DNA from: Nonomuraea angiospora
GTDB taxonomy: Bacteria; Actinomycetota; Actinomycetes; Streptosporangiales; Streptosporangiaceae
Reading direction: 5' to 3'
DNA: 64,000 bases
Assembly: GCF_014873145.1 (NCBI RefSeq)
Contig: NZ_JADBEK010000001.1
Location: 5,704,001-5,768,000 of the forward strand
Below are positions 54,172 to 63,600 of the stretch, one piece after another (the first letter of the stretch is position 1; every line of letters starts with the position of its first letter). A program made the translations under genes and the position numbers. The notes under the pieces are model-generated. The model was not told the DNA's origin. It made no database searches and saw only the letters and a list, made by a program, of their open reading frames with translations.

Positions 54172-55238
54172 AGCGCGCCCTCCTCGAACACCGGCGCGAC
54201 CAGGTCGATCGGCGCCACCGCCTCGGTGATCTCGATCTTCGCCACGGGCTCCAGGTCCGCCAGCACCCGGGCCGGGTCGAGCACGGCGTCGGCGTGGTGG
54301 AGCCCCGCCGCGACCTCGCCGCGGAGCACCGCCATGGCCGCGTGGGCGGCGACCGCGGCGGTGAGCGCGTAGGAGTCGTGGGTGCGCAGCGCCAGGGTGC
54401 GGGTGCCGTGCGGGCCGCTGAGCTGGAAGAGCAGGACGTAGTACGGGGTGCGCCCGGCCAGTTCGAGCTCGGCCGCGCGCGTCAGGTCGGCGGCCTGGCC
54501 GGCGGCGCTCGCGGCGGCGAGGACGCCGTCGCCGGTGATGACGTTGTACCAGCGGGCCTGCGCCAACCCGAGCTCCCCGGCCACCCGCTCCGCCTCGGCG
54601 CTCAGGTAGGGGTAGGCGGTGACCGGTCCCGGGAAGTAGGGAAGCTGGACATCGTGGACGGGGGTCAGGGCGCGGGCGACCCTGGCGCCGTCCCGCCACG
54701 CGGCCAGCGCGGCGCCCCGCTCCTCCTGACCGGCCAGCAGGAAGTCACCGGCGGCGGCGGGGGTGAGCCGGTCCAGCCCGCCGGTGTAGACGTCCAGCCG
54801 GAGCCCGGCGTCGAGGGAGGCGAGGGCGGCCAGGTGGCGGGGCACGAGTCCGGTGAGGCCGGGGAGCATGCCCGCCGACAGCACCGCCGTACGTCCCTGC
54901 GTGCCCGACCCGGCCGGTTGGGCGAAGGCGGCGGCGTCGCCGGCGGCGTCCACGTAGTCGGCCCCGGCGGCGAACGCGGCCCGCGCCACCCGGTCCAGCA
55001 GGAGGTAGGAGGGGCCCGCGCAGTTCACGACGATCCGGCAGCCCGCGCAGAATCGGGCGAGCTCGGCCGCGTCGAGCGCGTCCACCTGCCACGCCTCGCC
55101 GTGCCCGCCCAGCTCCGCCTCGACGAACCGCCGGGCCGCCGCCCCGTCCCGCCCGCCCACGCGCAACCCCTGGTGGGCGGCGAGCAGGCGGGCCACGGTG
55201 CCGCCGACCGCGCCGTAACCGCCGAGCACGCCGATCAC
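54168..55238 (-). CDS. Saccharopine dehydrogenase-like NAD(P)-binding protein
   Basis: A 356-residue protein with the saccharopine dehydrogenase NADP-binding domain: VIGVLGGYGAVGGTVARLLA at the start, VVNCAGPSYLLLDRVARAAFAAGADYVDAAGD in the middle, and a C-terminal half seen in related proteins. The lysine-pathway role is not suggested. In this operon it sits between the PchF-like NRPS and the imide reductase, so it may reduce a carrier-bound ring or imine, or process the starter. GTG start overlaps the NRPS stop by 4 bases. It may be a second reductase, but its function is inference. Confidence 0.82.
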   Translation of the reverse strand: MIGVLGGYGAVGGTVARLLAAHQGLRVGGRDGAAARRFVEAELGGHGEAWQVDALDAAELARFCAGCRIVVNCAGPSYLLLDRVARAAFAAGADYVDAAGDAAAFAQPAGSGTQGRTAVLSAGMLPGLTGLVPRHLAALASLDAGLRLDVYTGGLDRLTPAAAGDFLLAGQEERGAALAAWRDGARVARALTPVHDVQLPYFPGPVTAYPYLSAEAERVAGELGLAQARWYNVITGDGVLAAASAAGQAADLTRAAELELAGRTPYYVLLFQLSGPHGTRTLALRTHDSYALTAAVAAHAAMAVLRGEVAAGLHHADAVLDPARVLADLEPVAKIEITEAVAPIDLVAPVFEEGAL

Positions 55239-58200
55239 GCGGTCACCTGTTTCGCGACGTCGGCCGCGTACGGCCCGCCGAGGCAGCTGAAGTGGTCGCC
55301 CTCGATGTCGAGCACCGTGAGCCGCCCCAGGCAGAGGTTCTGCCAGAAGTCCGTCATGTCGTCCTGCAGGGTCGGCACGAGGTTGGTGACGCCGCGCTGG
55401 CGGAGGAACGTGATGTCGCCCGCGTACGGCTCCGGGTCGTAGTGGGTCACGGCCGTGAAGCTCTGCCGGAAGACCCGGTAGGCCAGGTCCACCCGCTCGG
55501 GCGGATGGCCGAGGGCGCGGGCGACGGCGGCCAGCCGGTCCGGGGGCGAGGTGGCGGCCAGTTCGGTGAAGTGGCGGCCGATCCGCGCGAGGCCGGGATC
55601 CGCGCTGGCGGCGAGCGCGGCCAGGCTGCCCTCGCGCACGTGTCCGGGCGACGACTCCAGCACGACCCGCAGGGCCCGGGCGAGGTCCCCGCCGGGGTAG
55701 CCGAGCCGCGCCGGGTCCAGGCCGCAGGCCTGCGCGAAGCCGTACTCCAGCATGAGCTCGTCGCCGATCCGGTAGGGGAATCGGGAGCTGCTGATGACGG
55801 TGAGCCCGTCGACGACCGCGCCGCCCTCGGTGAGGCGGCGGGCGACCTCGGTGGCGATGAGGCCGCCCATGCAGTAACCCACGATGTGGTAGCCGGCCGC
55901 GCCCTCGTCGAGCAGGAGCCGCGCGTACGCTCCGGCCAGCGATTCCACCGTCTGCTCGGGGTCCAGCTCCAGGTAGCGGTCCGCGTCGTTGATCACCAGG
56001 CCGAGCAGCGGCGTCCCGGAGAGCTCGGGGACGAGCGCCCGGTACGGGGTCAGGGTGCCGGTGCCGTCGTGAAGCAGCACCCGCACCGAGCCGCCGCCTC
56101 CATCGCCGGACAGGCGTACCAGGGGGCTGGCGTGCGTTCTCGGCAGCCCCTGCGCGCGGTCCTCGCGGGCCTGGCGGAGGTGGGCGGCCAGCGCGGCGAC
56201 GGTCGGCTGGTTGACGAGCTGGCGGACCAGGCTGTCCCAGTAGAAGCCGCTCGCCTCCGCCAGCTCCTCGCGCACCCGCCCGGCCAGGCGGGTGACCAGC
56301 AGGGAGTCGCCGCCCAGCGCGAAGAAGTCCTGGTCGCGGTAGACGCGCGGGAGCCCGAGCAGCTCGGCCCAGAGGGCGGCCAGCCGCCGTTCGAGGTCGT
56401 CGCGCGGCTCCTCGCCGCCGGGGGCGCCCTCTCCGGCCGTGCTCGGCAGGAGGGTACGCAGCCGCGCCCGGTCGATCTTGCCGTTGTCCGTCAGCGGCAG
56501 CTCGTCGACCACCTGGACGTGGGCCGGGAGCATGTAGTCGGGCAGCCGCTCGGCGAGGAACGCCCGCAGCTCCGCCAGGTCGATCCGCTCCCGGTCGTCG
56601 GGGAAGCGGGCCGCGAAGACGCACTGCCCGAGGGACGCCAGCGGGTCGCCCGGCCCGGGCAGGCAGGCCAGGGTACGGGCGCCTGCCCCGCGCAGCAGGT
56701 CCAGCCACTCGTCGCGGGTGACGAACGTCCGGTCGCGGCCCTGCCGCACGTCGGCGTAGTCGTGCGGGTTCATCAGGAACTCCATCGAGCTCATGATCTG
56801 GACGTGCTCGCGGGTGGTCTCGATGAACACCAGCCACCCGCCGGGCACCAGCAGCTCGCGGAACCTGGCCAGCACGGCGGCGGCGTCGTGGGAGTTGTGC
56901 AGGACGTTGGCGCAGAGGATGACCTCGAAGGAGTTCGGCTCGTAGCCCTGGGCGCGGTAGTCGGCGTTGATGTCGAACAGGCCGTACCGCACCCACGGGT
57001 GGTCCGCGAACCGTTCGGCGGCCTGGGTGAGGAAGAACCGTGACAGGTCGGTGAAGACGTACTCGACCTGATGTCCGGCCAGCTCCGGGATCAGCTCGGC
57101 GCTGGTGCCGCCCACGCCCGCGCCCGCTTCCAGCACGCGCAGCGGCCCGCCGGTGTGGTGCTCGGCCACACGGCCGAGCACCGCGCGCACGATGCGGTTG
57201 ACGTACCTGCTGAGCACGTTGTCCTTGTACGCGCCCTCGGCCGTCCCCACGTCGCCCTCGGGGAACAGCAGCTCGCGGGCGTCGAGCTCGCCGCGCATCA
57301 GCTCGGGCAGGTGCGTGGTGCTGACCCGCAGGAACCTGATCAGCTCCGCCCCGTAGTCGAGCCCCTCGGCCAGGCTCTCGACCCGGCGCCACAGCGGCTC
57401 CACGCCGGTGTCGCCGCGCAGGTTCCGGTACCGGCCGCCGGGGTCGCGGTCGAGCCGTCCGCGTTCGTGCAGGGCGGCGAGCCAGCGCCGGACGAGCCGG
57501 TGGTGGTCGGGCGCGACCTTCGCGGCTGCCAGGATCTCCTCGAGGCCGTGGCCGTCCTCGGTGGTGAACAGGCCGCCCGTACGGAGTGCCGCCGCCATCG
57601 ACGCGAGCGCGATCTCGTCGAGCGTCTCGGCCACCGCCACGACGCGCGCCAGATCGACGCCCTCCAGGGCCGCGACCGCCGCCACCTCGGCGGCACCGGC
57701 GACATCGGGCCCACCGCTCCTCTCGGCCGCCGCATCCTCGCGGGCGGCGGCCTGGGCGAAGGCGATCAGGCGGCGTTCCAGCGCGCGGTCGCCGTCCACG
57801 ATCACGGTCCCTGCCGCGACCGCGGGGTGTGCCTGCAGCGCGGTCTCTATCTCGGCCAGCTCGATCCGATGGCCGCGGATCTTGACCTGGGAGTCCTCCC
57901 TGCCGAGGAACTCGATGTTGCCGTCGGGCCGGTAGCGGCCCAGGTCTCCGGTGCGGTAGAGGCGCTCGCCGCCGTGGCGCACGAAGCGCTCGGCGGTCCT
58001 GCTTTCATCGCCGAAGTAGCCGATCGCCACGCCGGAGCCGCCGATGTAGAGCTCTCCCGGCACCCAGTCGGGGCAGGGCCGCATGGCGGCGTCGAGCACG
58101 TGGAAGGTCTGGTTGGCCAGCGGCTTGCCGTACGGGACGCTCGTCCAGCCGGGCAGCGGCTCGACGCCGATGGGGTGGTAGATGGACCAGATCGCGGCCT

Positions 58201-60619
58201 CGGTGGCACCGCCCAGGCTGATCACGTCCAGTCCCGGGACACGGCGGCGGATCTGGCCGGGCAGCGCCACCGGGATCCAGTCGCCCGACAGCATCGCCAG
58301 CCTCAACGCGGGCAGCTCCGCCCCGGGCTCCGCGTCCAGGTAGTGCTGGAGCATCTGGAGCTGCGCGGGCACCGAGTTCCAGATGGTGACGCCGTGCCCG
58401 GCGGCGAGTTCGGCCCAGTGGACCGGGTCGCCCCGGCGTGACGGGTCCGGCAGCACGAGGGCCGCCCCGACGGCGAGCGGTCCGAAGATGTCGTAGACCG
58501 ACAGGTCGAACCCGAGGTTGGCCAGCCCGAGCACGCGGTCGTCCGGGCCGACGCCGAAGCGGGCGTTGATGTCGTCGATGGTGTTGCGGGCGGCCCGATG
58601 GCTGATCATCACGCCTTTGGGCACGCCCGTCGAGCCCGAGGTGTAGATGACGTAGGCCAGGTCGTCAGGGCCCCGCCGAACACCGCCGTCCCCGGGACGG
58701 GCCGGCGGGATGGTGTCGACGGCGATCCAGTCGTTCTCGGCGTGCCAGGACTGCGTGAGCACCAGGCGGACCGAGGCGTCGGCGAGGATGCGGTCGCGCC
58801 TGGCCGGTGGCTGCCCGGTGTCGACCGGCAGGTAGGCGCCGCCGGCCAGCAGCGTGCCGAGCACGGCCACGACCTGCTCGACCCCCTTGTCCATGACCAC
58901 GGCGACGATCTCGCCGGGCCGGTGCCCCGCCTCGTGCAGCGCCCGCGCCACCCCGGCGGCCCGGTCCAGCAGCTCGCCGTACGTGATCGAGCCGGCGCCC
59001 GTGACGACGGCGGTCCGTTGCGGCGTGCGCCGTGCCTGGGCCACGACCTCCTCGTGCAGCAGCCCGTCCGGGAGCGGCGCGGCGGTGGCGTTGACGAGGG
59101 CGCGGCTTCGGGCCTGCGCCCCGGGCAGCTCGACGGGGGATGCGGACGACCAGGTCTCGTCCGAGGACAGGTCGTGCAGGAGCGCGGTGAAGGCGGCGAA
59201 CATGTCGTCCACGAGCCCTTCGGGGAACACCCCCGCGCGCACGTCCCAGTTGACCAGCAGCGCGTCGCGGTGCTCCTTGACCTGGCAGTCGATCCACACC
59301 TGGGGTGTCTGGCTGATGCCGTACTCCGGCGTGCCGTGCTCGGCGTCGTCGCGGCCGAGGCCGATGGCGCTGGTGAACACCACCGGCATCAGCGCGGCGT
59401 CCCGGCCGCGCCGGCGGGCCAGCTCGCGCATGACCTCGATGCCGCCGCAGCGTCGGTGCTCCATGTCGGCGAAGAGCTGCCGGCCGATGGCGTGGGCGCG
59501 CTCGGCGAAGGACCGGCCGGGCGCGGTGTCGACGGCGAGCAGGTTGAGCGTGGTGAAGTCGCCGACGACCCGGTCGATGTACGGGTGCAGGGGCGGGCGG
59601 TCGAGCAGCGTCAGGTTGAGCGTGAACCTGGGCCGGCGGCTCCACCTCCCGATGACCTCGGCGTAGGCGGCCAGCACGGCCTGCGACGGCGTGATCCCGG
59701 CCGCGGCGGCCCGGGTGCGTAACCGCGCCCATTGCGCCGGCTCCACCCTGCTCTCCCACCGCCGGAACCGGGCGTCCGCGGCGGCCTGGTCCAGCGCGGG
59801 CAGCTCGGGCGCCGGCGGCAGGTCGTCCATCCGTCCCCACCAGTAGGCGCGGTCCCGGTCGTAACGGGCGCTCTCGCGCTGCGCGCGCAGGGCCAGCAGG
59901 CAGTCCCGGAAGCTGACCGGGACGGGCGGCAGGTCGGCATCGGGGTTCTCGTGCAGCAGGTGCAGCTCGCCGAGCAGCAGCTGGATGCTGACGTAGTCGG
60001 CGATGAGCAGGTCGATCGAGGCGTGCAGGAGCGCTCCGCGATCGGTGAGCGAGATCCGCAGCTCGAACAGGGGCCAGCTGCCCGCCGGATAGACCGTGTT
60101 CGCCATCTCCTCGCGGACGGCGGCGAGCCGCTCCTCCGGGTCGGTGCCGCGCAGGTCCGTCACGCTGACCTCGTAGCCGGGGACCTCGGCGAGCACCTGC
60201 TGGTGGCCGTCGGGGTGGATCACGGCGCGGAGCATGTCGTGGCGGCCGATCAGGGCGCGCCACGCGGCCTGCACCCGTTCCGGGTCGAGCCGGGGGAAGG
60301 AGACCTCGACGTAGCCGTGGCAGGCGACTCCGCCGTAGCCGAACGCGTCGTTGCGGCCGATCAGGTAGGCCTGCTGCACGTCGGTCAGCGGGAAGGGGTC
60401 GAGGCGGCGTTCGGGCTCGGGCCGGACCGTCTCGGCCTCGGACTCGCGGCGCAGGTGCGCGATGATCTCGGGCTTCGCGCCGACCAGCGCCGCGCGCCGC
60501 TCCTCGGTCAGCGCTCCCTTGGGCGCCCGGAAGCGGAGGCTGCCGTCGTCCTCCCACAGCCGGATCCCCGCGGCCTCCATGTCGGCGATGAGTTCGTGTA
60601 CGGCCGGTGCCTGGGTCAC
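55235..60619 (-). CDS. NRPS, PchF-like: docking-Cy-A(MT)-PCP-TE, cysteine-specific
   Basis: 1794 residues. Order: TubC-type docking domain (1-60), heterocyclisation domain (about 75-500, DLLIADYVS signature at 203-211), adenylation domain (about 515 on) with code D-L-Y-N-M-S-L-I-W-K read from its motifs, close to cysteine, a SAM methyltransferase inserted before the last A motifs (about 960-1290, LEAGAGVGGTSAEL), then PLTDNGKIDR, the PCP (FFALGGDSLL, about 1470) and a thioesterase (about 1545 on). The TE nucleophile motif is GYCMGG, Cys instead of Ser, with the His in DHFSCL. It condenses and cyclises a cysteine, methylates it and releases the chain. GTG start overlaps the upstream NRPS by 4 bases. 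Confidence 0.93.
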   Translation of the reverse strand: MTQAPAVHELIADMEAAGIRLWEDDGSLRFRAPKGALTEERRAALVGAKPEIIAHLRRESEAETVRPEPERRLDPFPLTDVQQAYLIGRNDAFGYGGVACHGYVEVSFPRLDPERVQAAWRALIGRHDMLRAVIHPDGHQQVLAEVPGYEVSVTDLRGTDPEERLAAVREEMANTVYPAGSWPLFELRISLTDRGALLHASIDLLIADYVSIQLLLGELHLLHENPDADLPPVPVSFRDCLLALRAQRESARYDRDRAYWWGRMDDLPPAPELPALDQAAADARFRRWESRVEPAQWARLRTRAAAAGITPSQAVLAAYAEVIGRWSRRPRFTLNLTLLDRPPLHPYIDRVVGDFTTLNLLAVDTAPGRSFAERAHAIGRQLFADMEHRRCGGIEVMRELARRRGRDAALMPVVFTSAIGLGRDDAEHGTPEYGISQTPQVWIDCQVKEHRDALLVNWDVRAGVFPEGLVDDMFAAFTALLHDLSSDETWSSASPVELPGAQARSRALVNATAAPLPDGLLHEEVVAQARRTPQRTAVVTGAGSITYGELLDRAAGVARALHEAGHRPGEIVAVVMDKGVEQVVAVLGTLLAGGAYLPVDTGQPPARRDRILADASVRLVLTQSWHAENDWIAVDTIPPARPGDGGVRRGPDDLAYVIYTSGSTGVPKGVMISHRAARNTIDDINARFGVGPDDRVLGLANLGFDLSVYDIFGPLAVGAALVLPDPSRRGDPVHWAELAAGHGVTIWNSVPAQLQMLQHYLDAEPGAELPALRLAMLSGDWIPVALPGQIRRRVPGLDVISLGGATEAAIWSIYHPIGVEPLPGWTSVPYGKPLANQTFHVLDAAMRPCPDWVPGELYIGGSGVAIGYFGDESRTAERFVRHGGERLYRTGDLGRYRPDGNIEFLGREDSQVKIRGHRIELAEIETALQAHPAVAAGTVIVDGDRALERRLIAFAQAAAREDAAAERSGGPDVAGAAEVAAVAALEGVDLARVVAVAETLDEIALASMAAALRTGGLFTTEDGHGLEEILAAAKVAPDHHRLVRRWLAALHERGRLDRDPGGRYRNLRGDTGVEPLWRRVESLAEGLDYGAELIRFLRVSTTHLPELMRGELDARELLFPEGDVGTAEGAYKDNVLSRYVNRIVRAVLGRVAEHHTGGPLRVLEAGAGVGGTSAELIPELAGHQVEYVFTDLSRFFLTQAAERFADHPWVRYGLFDINADYRAQGYEPNSFEVILCANVLHNSHDAAAVLARFRELLVPGGWLVFIETTREHVQIMSSMEFLMNPHDYADVRQGRDRTFVTRDEWLDLLRGAGARTLACLPGPGDPLASLGQCVFAARFPDDRERIDLAELRAFLAERLPDYMLPAHVQVVDELPLTDNGKIDRARLRTLLPSTAGEGAPGGEEPRDDLERRLAALWAELLGLPRVYRDQDFFALGGDSLLVTRLAGRVREELAEASGFYWDSLVRQLVNQPTVAALAAHLRQAREDRAQGLPRTHASPLVRLSGDGGGGSVRVLLHDGTGTLTPYRALVPELSGTPLLGLVINDADRYLELDPEQTVESLAGAYARLLLDEGAAGYHIVGYCMGGLIATEVARRLTEGGAVVDGLTVISSSRFPYRIGDELMLEYGFAQACGLDPARLGYPGGDLARALRVVLESSPGHVREGSLAALAASADPGLARIGRHFTELAATSPPDRLAAVARALGHPPERVDLAYRVFRQSFTAVTHYDPEPYAGDITFLRQRGVTNLVPTLQDDMTDFWQNLCLGRLTVLDIEGDHFSCLGGPYAADVAKQVTA

Positions 60620-63600
60620 AGCACGCCCTCTTCCGTCTCTTGGGTGTCGTCCGCCGTCAGGCCGATCGCCTCGGCGCAGTCGGCGATGGTGGGAGTGGCG
60701 AAGAAGCGGCGCAGGGACAGCTCCACGCCGAGCCGCCGCCGTACGATCTCGGCGAAACGGGTGGCGAGCAGGGAGTCGCCGCCGAGGGCGAAGAAGCTCT
60801 GGCCCCGGCCCGGCGGCGGGATCTCCAGCAGCTCGGCCCAGAGCTCGGCGAGCAGCGCCTCCGTGCCCGGGCGTGGGGGGTCGTCATCCGGCAGGGGTTC
60901 CAGCTGGATGGCCAGAGCGCTCCTGTCGATCTTGCCGTTGGCGGTCAGCGGCAGCCGATCCAGCGCGGTGATCGTCGGCGGGACGGCGTAACCGGGCAGC
61001 CGATCGGACAGGAACGAACGCAACTTGTCCAGATCGACGCCCTCAGGGGTGACAAAGGCGGCCAACCGGCGCTGCCGCCGATCCCCGACCGCGACCGCCA
61101 CCGCACGGGCCACCTGCGAGGACGCCTCCAGCGCCGCCTCGATCTCGCCCAACTCGATCCGATGCCCCCGGATCTTCACCTGTTGATCGGCCCGCCCCAG
61201 GAACTCCAGCGTGCCGTCCGGCCAGTACCGGCCCAGGTCTCCGGTCCGATACCACCGCTCGCCCTCGTGGTGGACGAACTTGGCCGATGTCGTCTCCGGA
61301 TCTCCTCGGTAACCGATGGCGACTCCGGCTCCGCCGATCCACAGCTCTCCTGCCACCCAGTCCGGGCAGTCCCGGCCGCGCCCATCCACCACTCGGTAAC
61401 GCTGATTCCGCAACGGCAGCCCGTAAGGGATCGACGTCCAATGCGCCGGGACCCGGTCCACCTCCCATGCGTTGGACCAGATCGCCGCCTCCGTCGCGCC
61501 CCCCAACGCCACCAACCGGCACCTGCTTTGGGCGGCCAGCCGCGCATGCAGGTCCAGCCCGACCCAGTCACCCGACACCAACGCCAACCGCAGATTCGGG
61601 GTCGTGGTGTGCAGGAGCATGTCGAGCAGGGTCGGGACGGTGTTCCAGATCGTCACCCCGTGATCGGCGCACAATCGGGCCCAAGCCTGCGCATCTCGCC
61701 GCTCCTCCTCTTGCGGCAGGACGAGCGCCCCGCCCGCCGACAGCAGGCCGAAGATGTCGAAGACGGACAGGTCGAAGTCCAACGCCGACACCGCCAGGAC
61801 CCGATCGTCCGGCCCCACGCCGAAGCGCTGGTTGATGTCCTCGATCGTGTTCAACGCCGCCCGATGAGAGACCTCCACCCCCTTCGGCTCACCCGTCGAC
61901 CCCGACGTGAAAATCACGTACGCCGACATATCCGGCGCGACGGCCACCAGCTCGGCCGGTTGCTCTTCACCGGGCAGACCGGTCAGGACGTGACGCGCAC
62001 CCGCCCGCGACAAGATCCGCTCCCGCCGCGCCACCGGCTGATCCACCCCCACCGGCACATACACCCCACCAGCAGCCAGGACGCCCAGGACCGCCGCGAC
62101 CTGATCCGGCCCCTTCGGCAGCACCACCCCCACCGCATCCCCGGGCACGACCCCGGCCGCCCGCAAATGCCCCACCACCCGCAACGCCCGATCCGCCAAC
62201 GCGCCATACGACACCACCCGGCCGTCAGCGATCAACGCCACCCGATCCGGCTCACGGCGCGCCCACCCGAAGAACCCTTCGTGCAGAACACCCTCGGGCA
62301 ACGGTCCCGCAGTGGCGTTCACCCGCTCCCGCACCACCACCTGACCAGCAGGCAGCCCCACCGGAGCGGCAACCGACCAATCCCCCTCCGCCAACCATTC
62401 CAACAGCCCCTCATAAGCGGCGAACATCGCATCCAGCACGCCCGGCGCGAACAGCTCCTCCACCGCGTCCCAGCGGACCAGCAGGTCGCCCTCGACCTCC
62501 CCCACCTGGCTGTCCAGCCAGACCTGCGGGGTCTGCGACACGCCCCAGACCTGCTCGGCGAAGGAGGGGCCGAACGCGCCGTCGCCGGCGACGCCGAGCG
62601 TGCTGGTGAACACGACCGGCATGGTCATCTCGATCGAGTCGCTCCGCCTGGCCAGCTCCCGCATCACCCAGACCGCCGACACCTCGCCGTGTTCGAGCCC
62701 GCGCCACACCTCTTCCTGCAGCCCGCGCGCCCCGTCCAGCCAGCCGGTTCCCGGCCGGTATCCGGCGAGCAGGAGGGAGGTGAAGTCGCCGAGCACGCGG
62801 TGGATGTCGGGGTGAACCTCCCGCCTGTCGAACAGCGTGAGGTTGAGCGTCAGCGCCTCCTGGCCGCTCCACCTGCACAGGACCTCGCCGAAGGCGGCGG
62901 CCAGCACGGTGGCGGGGGTCAGCTCGTGCCGCCTGGCCAGATCCGTGATCGTACGCCACCGCCCGGCCGGCATCCGGAACTCGCGGCGGGCGAACCGTGG
63001 CCGGTCGACCATCGCCGGGTCCACGCGCAGCGGCAACCGGGGGGCGGGAGGCAGCACGGGCAGCCGGGCGGCCCAGTATTCCTTGGCCGTCTCGAAGACC
63101 GCCGGATCAGGCTCCTGCGCGAGCACGTAGTCGCGGAACGACACCTCGATCGGCGGCAGGACGGTCTCGGGGTCGTGGTAGAGCTGGTCGAGTTCGGCGA
63201 AGAAGACCATCATGCTGAGCGCGTCGACGATGATGTTGTCGAAGCTGACGCCGAGCCGCACCCCGCCGTCGTGGCGGGCGGCCCGCGCGTCGAACAGCGG
63301 CCAGCTGGACACGTCGAGCACCTGGTGCGACATCTGCTCGCGCAACTGCTCGACGCTGTCGACGGCGGCGACGGCGAAGCGCGGCACCTCGGGCAGGATG
63401 CGCTGGAGCCCGTCCTGGTCGAAGACCGCGCGCAGCATCTCGTGCCGCTCGATCAGCAGGTTCCAGGCCGTTTCCAGCCGGTCGAGGTCGATGTCGCCGT
63501 CGAACTCGGTGTAGAAGTGGCAGCCGACGCCGCCGAGCGTGAAGTGCTCGGCCCGGCCGAGCCAGTAGGCCCGCTGCACCTCGGTGGGCGGGAACGGGTC

